A stretch of DNA of 64,000 bases from Candidatus Sulfopaludibacter sp. SbA3. GTDB taxonomy: Bacteria; Acidobacteriota; Vicinamibacteria; Vicinamibacterales; UBA2999. Within the stretch, counting starts at the first letter, position 1, and each line of letters starts with the position of its first letter. Shown piece by piece: positions 24,685 through 33,100 of the stretch. The notes beneath the pieces were generated by a model, which was given only the letters and a program-made list of their open reading frames with translations, had not been told where the DNA came from and did not search any database. A program made the translations under genes and the position numbers. The stretch covers positions 106,555 to 170,554 of the forward strand of contig CAMDNQ010000007.1 in assembly GCA_945903265.1 (NCBI GenBank). The letters run 5' to 3'.

Positions 24685-25653
24685 TCACACGTGATTGCGC
24701 AGCATGAGCTCCTTCGGGTGCGGCGCGAGATAGAGCTGACCTGCCAGGTACGCCACGCCGTGCACCCTGACATGGTGCTGCAAGAGCGTCATGGGGACCA
24801 CGAGCGGTACGAGCCGGCGGCGATAGTCGTCGATGGCCGCGGCGAGTTCCCGTTTCGATTCCACGTCGAGCTGCCCCTTGAAATACCCGGCCATGTGCTG
24901 GAGCACGTTGACATGCCGCCGGGGCGTGGCGATCACGGTCAACGCCGACATGAACATCCCCGTGTACCGCTGCTCGAGCTCTGCGCGCGCCGCACCTCCG
25001 GCCCGGGCGACGAGACGGCCCAGCTGCCGGTAGGCCTCCGGTGAGTGGGCCATCAGGATCAGCTTGTGCGCCGTGTGAAAGGCGACGAGGGCACCCATAC
25101 TCCAGCGGCCGCTGAACAGGCGGCGAAGCCTCGCATAGGCAAACACCCGCTCGACGAAGTTCTCGCGCAGCCGCGGATCCGCGAGGCGGCCTTCCTCTTC
25201 GACGGGAAGCGCCGGAAACCGTCCGATGAGACCCGACGCGAAGACGCCCCGTCCCGTTTTCTCTGCGACGCCCCGCGTGCCGTACGTCTTCACGCGCGCC
25301 ATGCCGCAGCTCGGTGAATCCTTCTTGAGCACGTAGCCGCACAACTCCTCGACGTCGAGCTCGGCGACCCGCCTCCGCGTGTACGTCGCCATCCGGTCGG
25401 TGAGGTCCACGGCGGTCCTGACGGTCAGCAGTCGCACGTCGGCGGCGACGCGCACCAGCCGCATGGATTCCCTCGGCGTGCCGAAGCCGCATTCCACCTC
25501 GGGACAGACCGGCACCCACTCCACGAACGCGGCGAAGATCTCCGTCAGGAAGGGGTCACGCTTATGGCCGCCGTCGAAGCGTACGGGCCTGCCCAGCAGG
25601 CACGAGGAAATGCCGATGCGGATTGGAGGAGACGCACGGGAGTCGTCATTCAT
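24685..25653 (-). CDS. DUF523-DUF1722 fusion (TudS-type thiouracil desulfurase domain plus YbgA domain)
   Basis: The protein has 322 residues. The N-terminal half (about 10-150) is DUF523 with its conserved cysteines in I-S-S-C-L-L-G, V-P-V-C-P-E-V-E-C-G and K-D-S-P-S-C-G. Characterised DUF523 proteins (TudS) bind an Fe-S cluster and remove sulfur from 2-thiouracil. The C-terminal half (about 190-320) is DUF1722/YbgA with H-T-A-H-K-L-I-L-M-A-H and L-Q-H-H. YbgA genes commonly stand beside photolyase genes. It is the last gene of a minus-strand run starting near 31125, 7 bases after the previous stop. The start is set at the homology onset. Confidence 0.88.
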   Translation of the reverse strand: MNDDSRASPPIRIGISSCLLGRPVRFDGGHKRDPFLTEIFAAFVEWVPVCPEVECGFGTPRESMRLVRVAADVRLLTVRTAVDLTDRMATYTRRRVAELDVEELCGYVLKKDSPSCGMARVKTYGTRGVAEKTGRGVFASGLIGRFPALPVEEEGRLADPRLRENFVERVFAYARLRRLFSGRWSMGALVAFHTAHKLILMAHSPEAYRQLGRLVARAGGAARAELEQRYTGMFMSALTVIATPRRHVNVLQHMAGYFKGQLDVESKRELAAAIDDYRRRLVPLVVPMTLLQHHVRVHGVAYLAGQLYLAPHPKELMLRNHV

Positions 25654-25660
25654 GGGTCGG

Positions 25661-26173
25661 TCAGATCGTACGGCTATCGTAGGCCCAATGCAGGACGGCC
25701 TGCCGCTGCCGGCGCCGGCAGTCGAGATCGCCCTTCTCGCAGTTCTTCCGAATCGCGGCAACATGACGCGCGATCGCCCGCCATCGTCGGATCTGACGCG
25801 CGTCATCCGCCGTGCGGCGACCCATGTAGTACCGGCAGTACCATTGAAACCATCCGCGTGGATCCTGCCGGTGGATCCAGCCGTTCCGCCGCCAGGCGGC
25901 CAGGGATTGAGACGCGTTGACTCCGACGCAATTGAGTCGTCCGTCGTGGCGCTCGGCGCACAATTTCGCGTTGGCAAACCAGCTCGCGGGGAACTCTGCG
26001 CAACAGTCGGTCATGTACTTGCCGCCGAAGACGCCCAGGCGCAGCATCTGCCGGGGCGTCAGATCGGGCCGGAACCCAGGCGCGAACGCACGGCCGGCGG
26101 CCTCGGTGCGGTAGTAGACGTAGCCGTGCTGCATGAGGTCGTCGACGACCACCTGGCGCGCTAGAAACGCCAC
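25661..26173 (-). CDS. conserved Cys/Trp-rich protein of unknown function
   Basis: This 170-residue protein is not assigned to a named family here, but it has the look of a conserved one: H-G-Y-V-Y-Y-R-T-E, F-R-P-D-L-T-P-R-Q-M-L, L-G-V-F-G-G-K-Y-M-T-D-C and G-W-F-Q-W-Y-C-R-Y-Y-M-G-R-R. I recall such proteins beside YbgA, photolyase and SDR-DUF2867 genes. Cys and aromatic residues are frequent, perhaps for redox or DNA contacts. Its start overlaps the TonB receptor stop by 13 bases, so it is translated from the same mRNA. Confidence 0.7.
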   Translation of the reverse strand: MAFLARQVVVDDLMQHGYVYYRTEAAGRAFAPGFRPDLTPRQMLRLGVFGGKYMTDCCAEFPASWFANAKLCAERHDGRLNCVGVNASQSLAAWRRNGWIHRQDPRGWFQWYCRYYMGRRTADDARQIRRWRAIARHVAAIRKNCEKGDLDCRRRQRQAVLHWAYDSRTI

Positions 26174-28545
26174 TCGAGGCCAACCAACGGGAAGACACCA
26201 AGCTGCTCGCTGGCATCGGGTGCATTGGTGCGGCGATTCCAGGTGTAGCCGCTGACATTACGGCGCCCCGTCAGGTTCTGAACCCCGGCGAAAAGGATCG
26301 CGGGCTTGCCGGCAATCGTCGCGTTCCTGTCGATACGCGCGTCGATGCGAACGTAAACGGGCCCGCGCACCGCGTTGACGTTGGAGAGGTCGTAGACGCC
26401 GCGCCGCTGTCGCGTCGACTCGGGAACGTCGAATGGCGTATACGGCCGCCCCGACCGCGAAGCAACTCTCACGGACGACTCCCATTTCCTGGACCAGCGT
26501 CGTCCGCCTGTCAGGTTCAGCACCAGCGGGTAGTCGAACGAGCCGGGCCGAAGCACGCCATCGCGCCCCGCATGCCGGGCCTGGGACAGCGACAGAACGA
26601 GTTGCCCGTACCACGGCCCGCCACCTTTCCTGGCCAGCTGGACCTCGATCCCCAGACTCCGGCCGGTGCCCCCGCTCGTCAGCGGGAACAGGACTTCCTG
26701 GACGTTGAACGTGTCGCCCAGATTTGCGAGCGACACGGAGGGGTACTCGGCGGCCACCGGATAGTCGCGATAGTCCTTGCGATAGGCTTCGACGCCCAGC
26801 GACCAGCCGTCGGGCACCACGTACGCGATGCCCCCGACGTAGTGATGTGCGCGGAACGGCTTCAGCGCCCGGTTCTCCGGGAAGACGACAAGAAACTGAA
26901 ATGCCGGCTGCTGATAGTAGATTCCCGCACTCGCCTGTAGCGACAGCCGGGCCGTCAGCGCGAGGGTGGCGGCGACCCGTGGGCTGAACCGCGACGCGTC
27001 GATGTACTGATACCGATCGAACCGTCCGCCGGCGGTGACCGCGAGGGCCGGGGTGAGGTCGTGCGTGAACTGTCCGTAGGCGCCGGGCTGCCAGGCCGTC
27101 AGGCGCTCGGACACGCGAAAGGCGTTCATGCCCGGCTCGCGGGAGTACGGACTGTCGTACCCGAGCGGCGCAGCGCTGTTGTACCTCACGCGAAACTGCT
27201 TCACGCTGGCGCCCAGCTGGACCTTGGTCCGTGAAGACCGCGTCAACGTGGCGTCGTACTTGACGGTGGTCTCCGACTCTCTGGAGTCGTCGTCGTAGAT
27301 TTCCGGGCTGGAGGCAATGATCTGATCGGCGCTGATCCCTGGCGCCGGCAAGCCGTTCCTCACGAGATCCTTGACAGTGGATCCCACGGCCGCGGTGGAG
27401 TTGGTGACGCCGAGCAAGCCGACACCCCGCGTTCCATAGAGGTGCTGCCAGTTGACGCCCGTCGCACTGCGCCATCCGCGATACCGGATGTCGAAGTTGA
27501 AGACCTCCTGGTCGTTCGGCGTCGAGTCTGTCAGGCCGAGCCGAATCCGATCCGCGCCGCTGACGTTCACCACCCAGATGCGATCGGTGGGATTGAGGTC
27601 ATACACCGCCTTGGCGTTCAGCGTGTACAGCACCGGCACGCCGCCGATGCCCGCATCGGCGGTGAACACATCCAGGAAGCTTCGACGCGCGGCAACGACC
27701 CAGGAGCCTCGGCCCTTCGACAATGGTCCTTCCACCGAGCCCCCCGCGCCCGCGAACCCGAGCGTCGCGCGCGCCTGGACCTTCTCGCGGCTGCCTTCGC
27801 GTTGAGTGATCTGCAGGACGCTCGACGTTCGATTGCTGTACGACGCAGGATACCCGCCGGTCAGGAACGTCACGTCGCGAATCATCGACGGTTCCAGCAT
27901 GCTGACCGTGCCGCCCGCCGAGGCGAAGCTGGCGAACGTATTGATATTCGGCACCTCGACATTGTCGACGACGAACAGGTTCTCGAGCGGGCTGCCGCCG
28001 CGGACGATGATGTCGTTGCGAAAGTCGTCGGAGCCTGGAACGACACCAGGCAGGGTCTGCACAAAGCGTGAGACGTCCTGCAGTGATCCGGCTGAGCGGA
28101 ACACTTCCTCCGCAGTGACGAGATAGGCGGATGTCTTCACCTCGTCCGGCAGGACCACGTTCGGCGCGGTCACCGTGATCGTGGTCTCGAGGCGCGAGGT
28201 TGCCGGCAGCGTGACCTCGACGCGCTGGTCCACACCCGCGCGCACGGCGATGCGTCCGAGTCCCAGCGGAGTCCCGCCCGGCGGAGTCGCTTCGAGTGCG
28301 TACTCGCCGGACCGGATGTGCTCCAGCAGGAAAGCGCCTCGTTCGTCGGTCACGGCACACTGCGCAGTGCCGGCAAGGCAAAGGGTGACGAATGCGGCCG
28401 GGGCGGCTGTGGCGTCCTCCACAATGCCGCTGAGAGAACCGACACCAGTGGTATCCTGCGCGGCCGCGGGCGGGGCAAACGCCACCGCGCACGCCAGCGC
28501 CAGCCACAGCGCGGTGAGCCGGAGGGTTTGCGACACACCCGACAT
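26161..28545 (-). CDS. TonB-dependent receptor with regulatory N-terminal domain, continuous in frame with the upstream SDR gene
   Basis: From the ATG at 28545 the product is 794 residues. It has a signal peptide (L-A-C-A-V-A-F-A-P-P-A-A-A-Q-D, about 1-30), a carboxypeptidase-regulatory-like beta sandwich (about 35-110), a plug domain (about 125-240, with I-I-V-R-G-G-S-P and N-L-F-V-V-D-N-V-E) and a barrel ending in a terminal Phe. It takes up a ligand across the outer membrane using TonB energy; the ligand is unknown. No stop codon and no ribosome site separate it from the SDR-SRPBCC frame, so its own start must be the internal ATG or lie within a fused precursor. Confidence 0.8.
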   Translation of the reverse strand: MSGVSQTLRLTALWLALACAVAFAPPAAAQDTTGVGSLSGIVEDATAAPAAFVTLCLAGTAQCAVTDERGAFLLEHIRSGEYALEATPPGGTPLGLGRIAVRAGVDQRVEVTLPATSRLETTITVTAPNVVLPDEVKTSAYLVTAEEVFRSAGSLQDVSRFVQTLPGVVPGSDDFRNDIIVRGGSPLENLFVVDNVEVPNINTFASFASAGGTVSMLEPSMIRDVTFLTGGYPASYSNRTSSVLQITQREGSREKVQARATLGFAGAGGSVEGPLSKGRGSWVVAARRSFLDVFTADAGIGGVPVLYTLNAKAVYDLNPTDRIWVVNVSGADRIRLGLTDSTPNDQEVFNFDIRYRGWRSATGVNWQHLYGTRGVGLLGVTNSTAAVGSTVKDLVRNGLPAPGISADQIIASSPEIYDDDSRESETTVKYDATLTRSSRTKVQLGASVKQFRVRYNSAAPLGYDSPYSREPGMNAFRVSERLTAWQPGAYGQFTHDLTPALAVTAGGRFDRYQYIDASRFSPRVAATLALTARLSLQASAGIYYQQPAFQFLVVFPENRALKPFRAHHYVGGIAYVVPDGWSLGVEAYRKDYRDYPVAAEYPSVSLANLGDTFNVQEVLFPLTSGGTGRSLGIEVQLARKGGGPWYGQLVLSLSQARHAGRDGVLRPGSFDYPLVLNLTGGRRWSRKWESSVRVASRSGRPYTPFDVPESTRQRRGVYDLSNVNAVRGPVYVRIDARIDRNATIAGKPAILFAGVQNLTGRRNVSGYTWNRRTNAPDASEQLGVFPLVGLEWRF

Positions 28546-30360
28546 GGCCGCATGGACGATGCGATGGCGGCGAGCGAACGCGCGTGCGAGCAGCGGATGG
28601 AGCACCCGAACCGCGAGCCGCTGCGTAAGGCGGCCACCGGGCACGGCATACTCGACGCGATCCTCGTAGAGACTCTGGCCTGTGCCTATCGGTTCGATCC
28701 GGTGCGTGTGACGCCAGAGCTTGAACGGCCCTCGCACCTGCTCGTCACAGAACTGCCGATCGCGCACGTAGCCGTAGTGGCGCGCTTCCCATCGCAGCGA
28801 CAGCGGTCGCACCCCCAGAGCGATCGTGAGGACGCCCCCATCCCGCAGGCCGCCGGTTTGGCGCTCGATGCGCACAAATCTGCGCGACGGAAGGAGGTCC
28901 ATCACCGCCTGCGGCCGCTCGTGCCAGCGAAACAGATCGGCGGCGCGGCCTGGTACGACAGACCGGAACGTGAACACGGCGCGCTCAGAGGTCCCGTCGG
29001 CGGCGCCGGCACGCTCGGCGATTCGCTCCAGCAGACCGCCAAAGATCAGGTTGTGGATCGGAAGGATCGCATACCAGTACGCGCGTCCCATCACGCCGCG
29101 CGGGTCGAACGTCGCCGTCTGCCGAATCATCGATCGCCGCCCGCCATCGAGCGGCGTGACTTCGAAATCGAGCCAGCCCTTACCCGGCAGCTTGAAATCT
29201 GCCGACAATCGCAGGCGGCGATCGGGTTCGAAGGCCTCGACGGTCCATCCGTCAATCGGGTCGCCCACGTCGCAGACGTCGCGGTCGCGGCGTCCGCGGT
29301 TCATCCCGACGCCCCCGAGGCGCCGGTCCACCCACCCCCGGGCTCTCCAGAGCATGTCGCCGAAGTACCACCCGGTCTCGCCCCCAATTCGCCGAATCGG
29401 AGCGAACGCGTCTGCTGGAGGCACGTCGACGACAACGGAGCGTGTATCTGTCTTCAGACGCGAGGCGTTCCCGGCGCCGATTGCCTTTGCAATGGCGATG
29501 CTGAGGGACATCGGCTCGATTCCAAACGTGTCTCTCGCTGCCGTCGATCGGACGACGGTCGAGTTCTTCAAGCCTTCCACCAGCGCACGGCCGACGCGAG
29601 CCTGAGCCGGCGTGACAAGTGCGAGCCACAGACCCGACAGGTGCGGGCTCAACACCGGCACCGGCACCAGCAGCCGCCGCAGGCCGCGAAGCCCGGCGAA
29701 CCTGCGCATCAGGTCGCCATAGGAGACCACTTCTGGTCCCCCAATCTCGAAGATGCCGTGGACGGCCTCGGGCAGCTCGAGCGCCGCCTCGAGGAACGCC
29801 AGCACATCGTCAATCGCGATTGGCTGCGTGAGCGTCGACACCCAGCGGGGACAGAACATGACCGGCAGGCGCTCAACGAGTGCCTGGATCATTTCAAAGG
29901 ACAGGCTTCCGGCGCCGATGACCACCGACGCCCGGAACTCGATGACGGGAACGCCGCTCGCGCGAAGAATCTCGCCGGTCTCGGCCCGGCTTTTGAGGTG
30001 CGCCGAAAGCGGGGTGGCGTCGTCAGCGAGTCCGCCAAGATACACGATGCGGCGGACGCCTGCGCGCCGTGCCGAGCGGGCGAACGTCTCGGCGGCACGC
30101 CGATCAGCGTCCGCGAAATCGGGTGTGCGACCCATTGAATGAACCAGGTAATACGCGCACTCCACGCCGGCCAGCGCGCGGTCGAGTGACGGTTCGTCGA
30201 GGCAATCGCCCTGCACGATCTCGGTCGACGCTGCCGTCGCGTTGAGCTGACCCGGCCGGCGCACCAGGCAACGCACCGCGCGACCGCCCTCTTCGAACCG
30301 TCGAAGGAGGCGGCCGCCGATGTATCCCGTAGCGCCGGTAAGCAGAACGGGAGCGTCCAT
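28546..30360 (-). CDS. SDR oxidoreductase-DUF2867-SRPBCC protein lacking its own stop codon
   Basis: The first 605 codons of a 1,399-codon frame. Residues 1-300 are an extended SDR (G-A-T-G-Y-I-G at the NAD(P) site, Y-Y-L-V-H-S-M in the catalytic region). Residues 320-460 match DUF2867 (G-W-Y-F-G-D-M-L-W-R-A-R-G). Residues 465-600 are an SRPBCC/START-like ligand cup (Q-V-R-G-P-F-K-L-W-R-H-T-H). This SDR-DUF2867 group is often linked to light and redox stress genes. The SRPBCC domain normally ends the protein, but here it reads straight into the signal peptide of a TonB receptor. Either the stop was lost or sequence is missing. It starts 5 bases after the fasciclin gene. Confidence 0.75.
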
Positions 30361-30365
30361 CCGAC

Positions 30366-30857
30366 CTACTTGTCCTTCGGCAGGATGACCGCGTCGATCA
30401 CGTGGATGACGCCGTTGCTGGCGGCGATGTCGGTCTTCACGACACGGGCGGCATCAGCCGTGACCGAGCCGTTGTTTGCGGCAATCGTGATCGTGTCGCC
30501 GCTCACCGCCTTGGCGGAGCGGAGTTTCATCACGTCTGCGGCCATTACGCGTCCGGCGATCACGTGATACGTGAGGATGCGCTGGAGCTGGGCCTTGTTC
30601 TCCGGCTTGAGCAGCGATTCCAGCGTGCCGGCCGGCAGCTTCGCGAACGCCTCGTCGGTCGGCGCAAGCACGGTGAACGGGCCTGCGCCTTTGAGCGTGG
30701 CGACAAGGTCCGCGGCGGCGAGCGCCTTCGCGAGCGTCTTGAACGATCCGGCCGCGACGGCGGTGTCCACGATGTCCCTGGTCTGTGCGCTCGTCTTCGA
30801 CGCGACGGCGGTGATCATGACGGTCACGAGAGTTGCGATTGCGAGTGTGTTGAGCAT
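30366..30857 (-). CDS. secreted fasciclin domain protein
   Basis: This 163-residue protein has a signal peptide (about 1-24) and one FAS1 domain. The hallmark H1 and H2 stretches are visible: [13 protein letters not shown] and T-Y-H-V-I-A-G, followed by [16 protein letters not shown]1 domains mediate adhesion or protein contacts outside the cell; bacterial ones often sit in stress operons. The start at 30857 is taken because it opens the signal peptide. It is co-directional with DUF378 (28 bases upstream) and the SDR gene (5 bases downstream). Confidence 0.92.
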   Translation of the reverse strand: MLNTLAIATLVTVMITAVASKTSAQTRDIVDTAVAAGSFKTLAKALAAADLVATLKGAGPFTVLAPTDEAFAKLPAGTLESLLKPENKAQLQRILTYHVIAGRVMAADVMKLRSAKAVSGDTITIAANNGSVTADAARVVKTDIAASNGVIHVIDAVILPKDK

Positions 30858-30885
30858 GGGGTCTGTTCCTTTGGAGGAGTAGCGG

Positions 30886-31125
30886 TTAACGGGCGTGCGC
30901 CGAGACACGCTGCGGTGCGCGGCTCAGGACGCGATTGAACGACAGCGCCTGGTAGAGGCCAGCCAGGCCGACCAGGCCGTACACAACGGTTGTCAACGGC
31001 GACACCTGGCCGAAACTCATCCCGAACAGTGCGGCGACGAGATCGAAACGGGCGGTGGCCACCAACCCCCAGTTGAGCGCCCCGACGATGACGAGGACGG
31101 CCGCGATGACATCGATCTGCTTCAT
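30886..31125 (-). CDS. DUF378 small membrane protein
   Basis: This 79-residue protein has two transmembrane helices (about 4-24 and 42-62) and the DUF378 signature A-L-N-W-G-L-V in the first helix, followed by F-D-L-V-A-A-L-F-G. Function is unknown. A GGAGAGAG ribosome site precedes the ATG. It is the first gene of the minus-strand run DUF378, fasciclin, SDR/TonB, Cys/Trp-rich protein, TudS/YbgA. An AT-rich palindrome lies between it and the divergent XRE regulator. Confidence 0.88.
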   Translation of the reverse strand: MKQIDVIAAVLVIVGALNWGLVATARFDLVAALFGMSFGQVSPLTTVVYGLVGLAGLYQALSFNRVLSRAPQRVSAHAR

Positions 31126-31182
31126 GACTCTCTCCCTGCTGAGCGCCGGGCCGATTCCCGACGCGCGTGAATTGAGTGTAAT

Positions 31183-31196
31183 GCAAATATGTTTGC
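31183..31196. promoter_or_regulatory. AT-rich palindrome GCAAATATGTTTGC, candidate operator
   Basis: Five-base arms GCAAA and TTTGC flank TATG in the divergent space between the DUF378 operon and the XRE-cupin gene. This is one of the few AT-rich spots in the region. Position and symmetry fit a dimeric helix-turn-helix repressor site, possibly for the neighbouring regulator. Confidence 0.45.
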
Positions 31197-31288
31197 TTCA
31201 AAGTAAAATTCAGCCTTCAGCGAAACGTCGTGTGAGCCACAGGAGAAATCAACGGTGGAATTTCACTGACAGGAAAAACGGAGGCGTG

Positions 31289-31876
31289 ATGCTCTCGGCG
31301 ACCTTGAAATCGGGACTGGGTGACTACGACATCGGCGGGAAGATCCGGACGCTCCGGCTCAAGCGGAAGCTCGGGCTGGTCGAGCTCGGCAAACACACGG
31401 GGCTCTCGCCGGCGCTGCTCTCGAAGATCGAGCGCGGTCGGATGTTTCCGACGCTGCCCACCCTGCTGCGCGTGGCGTTGGTCTTCGGGGTAGGCCTCGA
31501 GTTCTTTTTTGGCGGGGCGCGCGAGAAGCCGCTCGTCGCCGTCGTGCGCAGCCGCGATCGTGTGCGGCTGCCCGAGCGTCCGCGGGCGGGGGACAGCGCA
31601 TTCCACTTCGAGTCGCTGGACTATCCGGCGGTCGAGCGCCGTTTCAACGCGTACTATGCGGAGTTTCTACCGGCCGAACCCGAGAAGGTGCGCCGGCACG
31701 ACCATGCCGGCGCGGAATTCATCTACGTGCTTCAAGGACGTCTGAGCGTGCACATCGGGGAGGACGAGCACGCCCTCGACGAGGGGGATTCTGTCTACTT
31801 CGATTCGAGCCTGCCCCACGGGTACCGTCGCAGCGGAGGTCGCAACTGCCGCGCGATCGTGATCACGACAGTCTGA
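31289..31876 (+). CDS. XRE-family regulator with cupin sensor domain
   Basis: The protein has 195 residues. Residues 15-75 form a Cro/CI-type helix-turn-helix (I-R-T-L-R-L-K-R-K-L-G-L, then L-S-P-A-L-L-S-K-I-E-R-G). Residues 120-190 form a cupin barrel with H-D-H-A-G-A-E-F-I-Y-V-L-Q-G and a later H-G-Y, which could bind a metal or small ligand. Such proteins regulate amino acid, polyamine or stress genes. The ATG follows a GGAGG site. It is divergent from the DUF378-fasciclin operon across a palindrome, so control of that operon is plausible but unproven. Confidence 0.9.
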   Translation: MLSATLKSGLGDYDIGGKIRTLRLKRKLGLVELGKHTGLSPALLSKIERGRMFPTLPTLLRVALVFGVGLEFFFGGAREKPLVAVVRSRDRVRLPERPRAGDSAFHFESLDYPAVERRFNAYYAEFLPAEPEKVRRHDHAGAEFIYVLQGRLSVHIGEDEHALDEGDSVYFDSSLPHGYRRSGGRNCRAIVITTV

Positions 31877-31883
31877 CGTCCTC

Positions 31884-32546
31884 TTACTGGCCGCGCACCG
31901 GCGGCGTGAACGGCTGGATCACCGCGAACTCGTCCACCTGCAGGTCGACCGCGTTGTCGACCCGGATGCCGGCGGCACCGGCGACCTTGTCGCCTTCGGT
32001 GTAGGAGTTCGTGCCCGGGCGCGTCGGCGTCGCGTGGACGACCGCGCCGTTAATCAGATACGACACCGCCGTCGGCGCAATCTGAATTTCAAGCATGTTG
32101 GTCGACTTGCCGCTCGCATCCGGCTTCCTGATCATGAAGTGCAGCGACTTGTCGATCTCGTGAATCTCGTTGCCGAGACGATGGCGCACCTGGAACGCGC
32201 CGTCCTGCGCGATCGTGAAGTACACGTAGTCGGGCGTCCCCTCGAGATCCCTCCCGCCGAACATGAGGCCGTAGTCGGTAATCGTGGCGCTGGGCTTCAG
32301 GAGCGTGAAGGTCCCGCGTACCGCGAAGATCCCCTTCACCGTGTTCGCCGGATTCCAGATGATGGCGCCGGGGCCCCCCGAGACCGAGAAGCCTTTGGCC
32401 ATGGGAGAAAACTTGATGGTGGAATGGCCTTCGGCAGCTGCGGCGCTCTGGCCGTCGATCCGTACTTTGAAACCACTCTGGACCTGAACCGCCGTCGGTA
32501 TGGCGAGCACGGCTGCCACCGCAATGAGCAAGGCACTTCGAAGCAT
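31884..32546 (-). CDS. secreted protein, LamG/DUF1080-like beta sandwich suspected
   Basis: The protein has 220 residues with a signal peptide of about 23 residues. The mature domain (G-F-S-V-S-G-G-P-G-A-I-I-W-N-P, then G-L-M-F-G-G-R-D-L-E-G, then D-Y-V-Y-F-T-I-A-Q-D-G) resembles secreted jelly-roll domains of the DUF1080/LamG kind that bind sugars, but the match is loose. The start at 32546 opens the signal peptide. It is convergent with the XRE-cupin gene (7 bases apart) and divergent from the Rieske operon. Confidence 0.6.
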   Translation of the reverse strand: MLRSALLIAVAAVLAIPTAVQVQSGFKVRIDGQSAAAAEGHSTIKFSPMAKGFSVSGGPGAIIWNPANTVKGIFAVRGTFTLLKPSATITDYGLMFGGRDLEGTPDYVYFTIAQDGAFQVRHRLGNEIHEIDKSLHFMIRKPDASGKSTNMLEIQIAPTAVSYLINGAVVHATPTRPGTNSYTEGDKVAGAAGIRVDNAVDLQVDEFAVIQPFTPPVRGQ

Positions 32547-32620
32547 GACTGTCTCCTTCGTTGCTGCTTCTTTGACGCGCGAGTGGCGCATATGATATCC
32601 CTTCGGCGCCCCGGAACAGC

Positions 32621-33100
32621 GTGTCAATAGAAACCCCGCCTGCAGACGCACCCCGTCGCCGTTTCCTGGCCACGATCACCACCGGCATTCTCAGCATCAT
32701 CGGCGGCATCCTTGGCGTCATCGGCGGCGGCGCCGTCCTGTCGTCGACGGGCGGCAGGCAGGAAGACTGGCTGGCCGCCTCGGCACTGCACGACCTCCCC
32801 GATAACGAACCGACCGCGGTCACGCTCAGCGTGATGCGGGTCGACGGCTACCGCGAGGCGCTCGTACGGCGAACGATTTTCCTCGTGAAAACAGGTGAAT
32901 CGGAGGTTGCGGCGTTCGATGCGACCTGCACGCACCTTGGATGCCTCGTCGGCTGGGATCCGCAGGGCCAGGTCTTCAAGTGCCCCTGCCACGGCGGCAT
33001 CTTCGACCGGTCGGGCGCCGTCATGGAAGGACCTCCCCCGGAAGGATTGATGAAAATCGCCACGCGGGTGGACGGTAATCGCGTGATGGTCCAGGCCTAG
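32621..33100 (+). CDS. Rieske iron-sulfur subunit of a cytochrome bc-type complex
   Basis: The protein has 159 residues. One N-terminal transmembrane helix (about 17-40) follows an R-R-R basic patch. The Rieske domain has C-T-H-L-G-C at 103-108 and C-P-C-H-G-G at 121-126: cluster ligands Cys103, His105, Cys121 and His124, with a disulfide between Cys108 and Cys123. It passes electrons from quinol to the c-type hemes of the next gene product. The stop shares one base with the GTG start of the cytochrome b fusion, so the pair is an operon. Confidence 0.93.
   Translation: MSIETPPADAPRRRFLATITTGILSIIGGILGVIGGGAVLSSTGGRQEDWLAASALHDLPDNEPTAVTLSVMRVDGYREALVRRTIFLVKTGESEVAAFDATCTHLGCLVGWDPQGQVFKCPCHGGIFDRSGAVMEGPPPEGLMKIATRVDGNRVMVQA

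Noticed and set aside
28318..30138. Long plus-strand open frame (606 codons) opposite the SDR-SRPBCC gene
   Set aside because: Arg/His/Pro-rich translation without any family motif; it mirrors the codon bias of the minus-strand gene, which has clear domains.
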